From Taxillus chinensis (Eukaryota; Streptophyta; Magnoliopsida; Santalales; Loranthaceae), in contig CM042092.1 of assembly GCA_023512835.1 (NCBI GenBank), forward strand, positions 511,984 to 575,983: 64,000 bases of DNA. The letters are read 5' to 3'. Made by a program: the position numbers and the translations under genes. The notes under the pieces were generated by a model that searched no databases, had not been told where the DNA came from, and saw only the letters and a list, made by a program, of their open reading frames with translations. Every line of letters begins with the position of its first letter. Position 1 is the first letter of the stretch. Positions 61,519 through 64,000 of this stretch are shown here, piece after piece.

Positions 61519-63216
61519 CTTCACATTTAAATTACCCAACAGTATATTTACTATCAGAAAATGCATTGTTCTTTTATTCAAAGTAGAAGATACATACTGA
61601 CTTTAATGCTGATCATACTTACTGATTAACGGCTTCATGCTTCTGATATTAATATCAACTTCATATTGGGAGGATGCTTGCGTTTCCCGACTGAAGTCGC
61701 TTAAGCAAACATGATTAAAGTTTATATGATTCACCTCTTTCTGGTTTCATGATCTTAATTTTCACTGATCACCACATGAAAAAAGCATGTTCATTTAGAT
61801 TACTCTATTAACATGTATAGTTGAAGAAATGAAATGGGTTAGCTCGGAATGCCTGGTGGATGAATACTCAATCGCAGTCTGATTAGCTTCTGAAGTATAG
61901 TTTTCTAATAAGATAGACAGTGCTGAATTTCTACAAACCGGAAAGCTCAACCGAGAGGATTGCACAATCTACGAGGGAGAAAATGCTTTATATATTATTT
62001 GAGTAATACCCCCCGTATATGTCTCATGACCTCTTTCCTGGCTGTCTATTTGAGGGGGAGCCTTTCATTGAGAGGATCAAATGATCTACGGGGGAGCTTA
62101 AATTTCATCTATTACCTCAGTAATGACCCCCTAATATGTCTCGGATACTCCCTCCTCTAAACCTTTACTTCCGGATCTGACTGGACATACTGTTTTGAAT
62201 CAGAATAGTGGCATGCTTGGATGTATTTTCCTTCTTCAACCATGCATTTTAATCGGCTAATCACCTGCTTACTTTTGACATGTGTCCGCTTCCTCATCTT
62301 TCACTCATGAATCCTAATTTGGCCAAATCATATAATTTTTAATTAATCTTAGCTACGTCGTTCAGCAGGACGGTTTCGCTATGTTGACCTATATGAACTT
62401 GTGTATTTATTATTTGACATATGTCCTGATTCAGTAATATTGATCATTCTCTCGTATGTATATGTCTATTACATTCTTTGTAATGCATAAGTTCTATTTC
62501 TCATTAGTTCGGATTATGTCGTTTTTCACTGATTATTTTCTCTTATCCGTACTAATCCTTGCCTGTTAAGCTTTTGTACTTTCAGTTCATTTTTTTTAGC
62601 TACAGGTTCAGATTTTCTTTGCAACCGTACCGATAAATCTAGTCCATAGTCTTGAATTTGAAGTGTTGTGGTACTTCTCTTCCCTTCAACTTATTAACAG
62701 CAAAGGAATCTACTTTTCTCTCTCACCGCACTCTGTTACTACGAACACGGTCTACTTTTCATCCGGATACTCCTCACTCGACTATCATTGATTCCGGATG
62801 ATTGTCGGTTCATTCCTCCGGACTCCTGACACTGTCAAATTGCGATAATCCATGTCTTCTTATATATCGCGTGCTTTTGAGGAGGAATCATGATGATTCA
62901 TTAAATGCAAATCTCGGGATGCACACACTTCACCGGATGGCAAACAGTTGTTACCCTTATTTGGTCATGCGGTCTCCATGACATCGTTTCATTCGGAGGC
63001 GCACCGTTATCAAAACTAATGACATCAGCCTGTCAAGCGGTTCACTGTTTCACTCGCCACATCCCTAGAACCGCTGACATTCACAGCCTCGGTCTTATAT
63101 ATTTTGGTCATTCCTGCGAAGCACGAGTATTACTCATTTCAAATCCCTAAACCTCTCGTTGCTCCTTTGATACCCAAGACCTCACCTTTCCTCTCGTCCT
63201 TCAACCTTCATCTACA
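61519..63216 (+). other. E3 spacer with duplicated polypurine-like blocks
   Basis: No coding potential. Two imperfect copies of a block lie at about 61954-62035 and 62071-62145. Each starts gagaggat, has a ctacg(a/g)gggag purine run and ends near tatgtctc. A gagggggagcc motif lies between them at about 62051-62061. E1 and E2 have the same arrangement. The rest of the spacer is T-rich, with several pyrimidine-AG sites that could act as acceptors for a spliced ORF3 mRNA; this is speculation. Confidence 0.65.
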
Positions 63217-64000
63217 ATGGCATCCAGAATCTCTCTATCCGGCATTAATCCTGGCCATCTGGTCGATTGGAGTGCTTTCTCTAACCCTCCGGGCTGGTTT
63301 CTCCAACTTCGCCCTCTACTCGAAGCCTCGCACATCCTCAACTTGATCTCCAATCCCGTCGATCTTCTTATCGATGACATTATTGAGTATTACCAAAGGA
63401 TTCGTTGTACCACCAACTCCATCATCTCCTATGTTCGCGGTGAATCCATCATCATCACTCCCGCCGTTCTCCGCGCTGCTCTCCACCTACCCCCCGATGA
63501 ACCACAGCGCCCAAATGCCGATCCAATGGCGGCTTCTATGGGTTGCACCCAAAAAGGCAAGGAATACAAGGTGAAATCCTTCCAAGGTCGCTATCGTTGT
63601 ATGGCGACCATACTGAATCGCTGTTTACTAGCTCGCACTTCAGCTCTAGACTCGGTTCCTTACGATCTTCTCCTGGCCATGTACAGTGTTTTTGAAGGTC
63701 TTCTGATGGACTGGGGGACGTTCTTGTTTCGACTGCTGCAGAATGGTCCCAAGAACCATTCCTTCGGGCGCATACTCAGCATTGTCTTTCGGCATCTTTA
63801 TCCGGACCATTTCGCTCGCTATGATGCTGTTTCATTTCCCTCGGCTTATTACCTCCGTTATCTTACGCCGGATGGGAACATGACAGACCGCCGTCCCTCT
63901 GCAGCTCTCCGCATTCTCCCTGCCTCAGAATAACAAGGCAAATCTGTTGGTGACCCCTCCGACAACCAAGCCCCTGATGTCAGTTCTGCACCCCGATCCT
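63217..64000 (+). pseudogene. E3 ORF3 N-terminal part, nonsense codon, runs off window
   Basis: ATG at 63217 begins MASRISLSGINPGHLVDW. The frame is open for 238 codons to a TAA at 63931-63933. E2 has CAA at this position, so the stop is a C-to-T change, and homologous sequence continues to the window end. Contains DDIIEYYQRIRC, then SYVRGESIIITP (about 68-79), ALHLPPDEPQRP (about 87-98), DPMAASMGCTQKGKEYKVK (about 101-119) and YLRYLTPDGNMTDRRP. This is the cleanest view of the N-terminal domain of the family's third ORF. No signal peptide is visible at the N-terminus. Confidence 0.75.

Larger units (their letters stand above)
54489..64000 (+). mobile_element. E3: Ty1/copia LTR retrotransposon, Sirevirus-like, cut by window end
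   Basis: Third copy of the family, on the plus strand: 5' LTR, primer site, gag, pol, spacer and the start of ORF3, with the rest beyond the window. It has fewer small frameshifts than E1 and E2 but carries G-to-A and C-to-T type changes at key codons, as expected of an older, methylated copy. The 3' LTR is not in the window, so insertion age and target duplication cannot be judged. Confidence 0.92.

Overview
The window is a stretch of nuclear DNA from a flowering plant. The evidence is one intron-containing plant-type glycoside hydrolase 28 (polygalacturonase-like) gene, surrounded by retrotransposons of plant types (Ty1/copia with an initiator tRNA-Met primer site, long Ty3/gypsy-like LTRs, miniature TRIM elements). 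I cannot name the species. I saw no bacterial-type genes, tRNA, rRNA or organelle sequence.

Layout. 1-1013: AT-rich DNA with nothing recognised. 1014-13601: copia element E1 on the minus strand, with both LTRs (1130 bp each). 13602-15064: unclassified repeat. 15065-16393 and about 28823-29520: two halves of one minus-strand gypsy-like solo LTR, split by copia element E2 (16394 to about 28681, minus strand). The E2 5' LTR stops in a poorly resolved poly-T tract. 29521-32300: degenerate minisatellite and a probable old LTR with a TATA box and a primer-site-like motif. 33367-36305: the polygalacturonase-like gene, minus strand, six coding exons, 461 residues. 37421-43846: AT-rich intergenic DNA holding one solo copia LTR (40544-41959). 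43847-44708: cluster of TRIM LTRs. 44839-51260: nested gypsy-like solo LTRs, one with an exact target-site duplication. 51582-54275: another LTR fragment followed by a GC-rich array of four roughly 360 bp LTR-like units. 54489 to the window end: copia element E3 on the plus strand, cut off inside its third ORF.

E1, E2 and E3 are one family. Each has an LTR carrying a TTCCTTACTCCG-type repeat, a TGGTATCAGAGC primer site (one base changed in E2), gag with two CCHC knuckles separated by a coiled coil, and pol in copia order (protease, integrase, reverse transcriptase, RNase H). A spacer of about 1.7 kb with duplicated polypurine-tract-like motifs follows, then an extra ORF of roughly 900 codons. 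This layout resembles Sirevirus-type copia elements with an envelope-like ORF. All three copies carry the same in-frame TAA between gag and protease, beside a good 3' splice-site-like sequence. All three are broken by frameshifts or stops, and E3 has lost the integrase catalytic Glu. Some E1/E2 frameshifts may be assembly error, since variants pile up at CTG/CAG sites.

The only convincing host gene is the polygalacturonase-like one. I found no multi-gene host system. The most notable features are the gag/pol junction and ORF3 of the copia family, and the nesting history of the LTRs.
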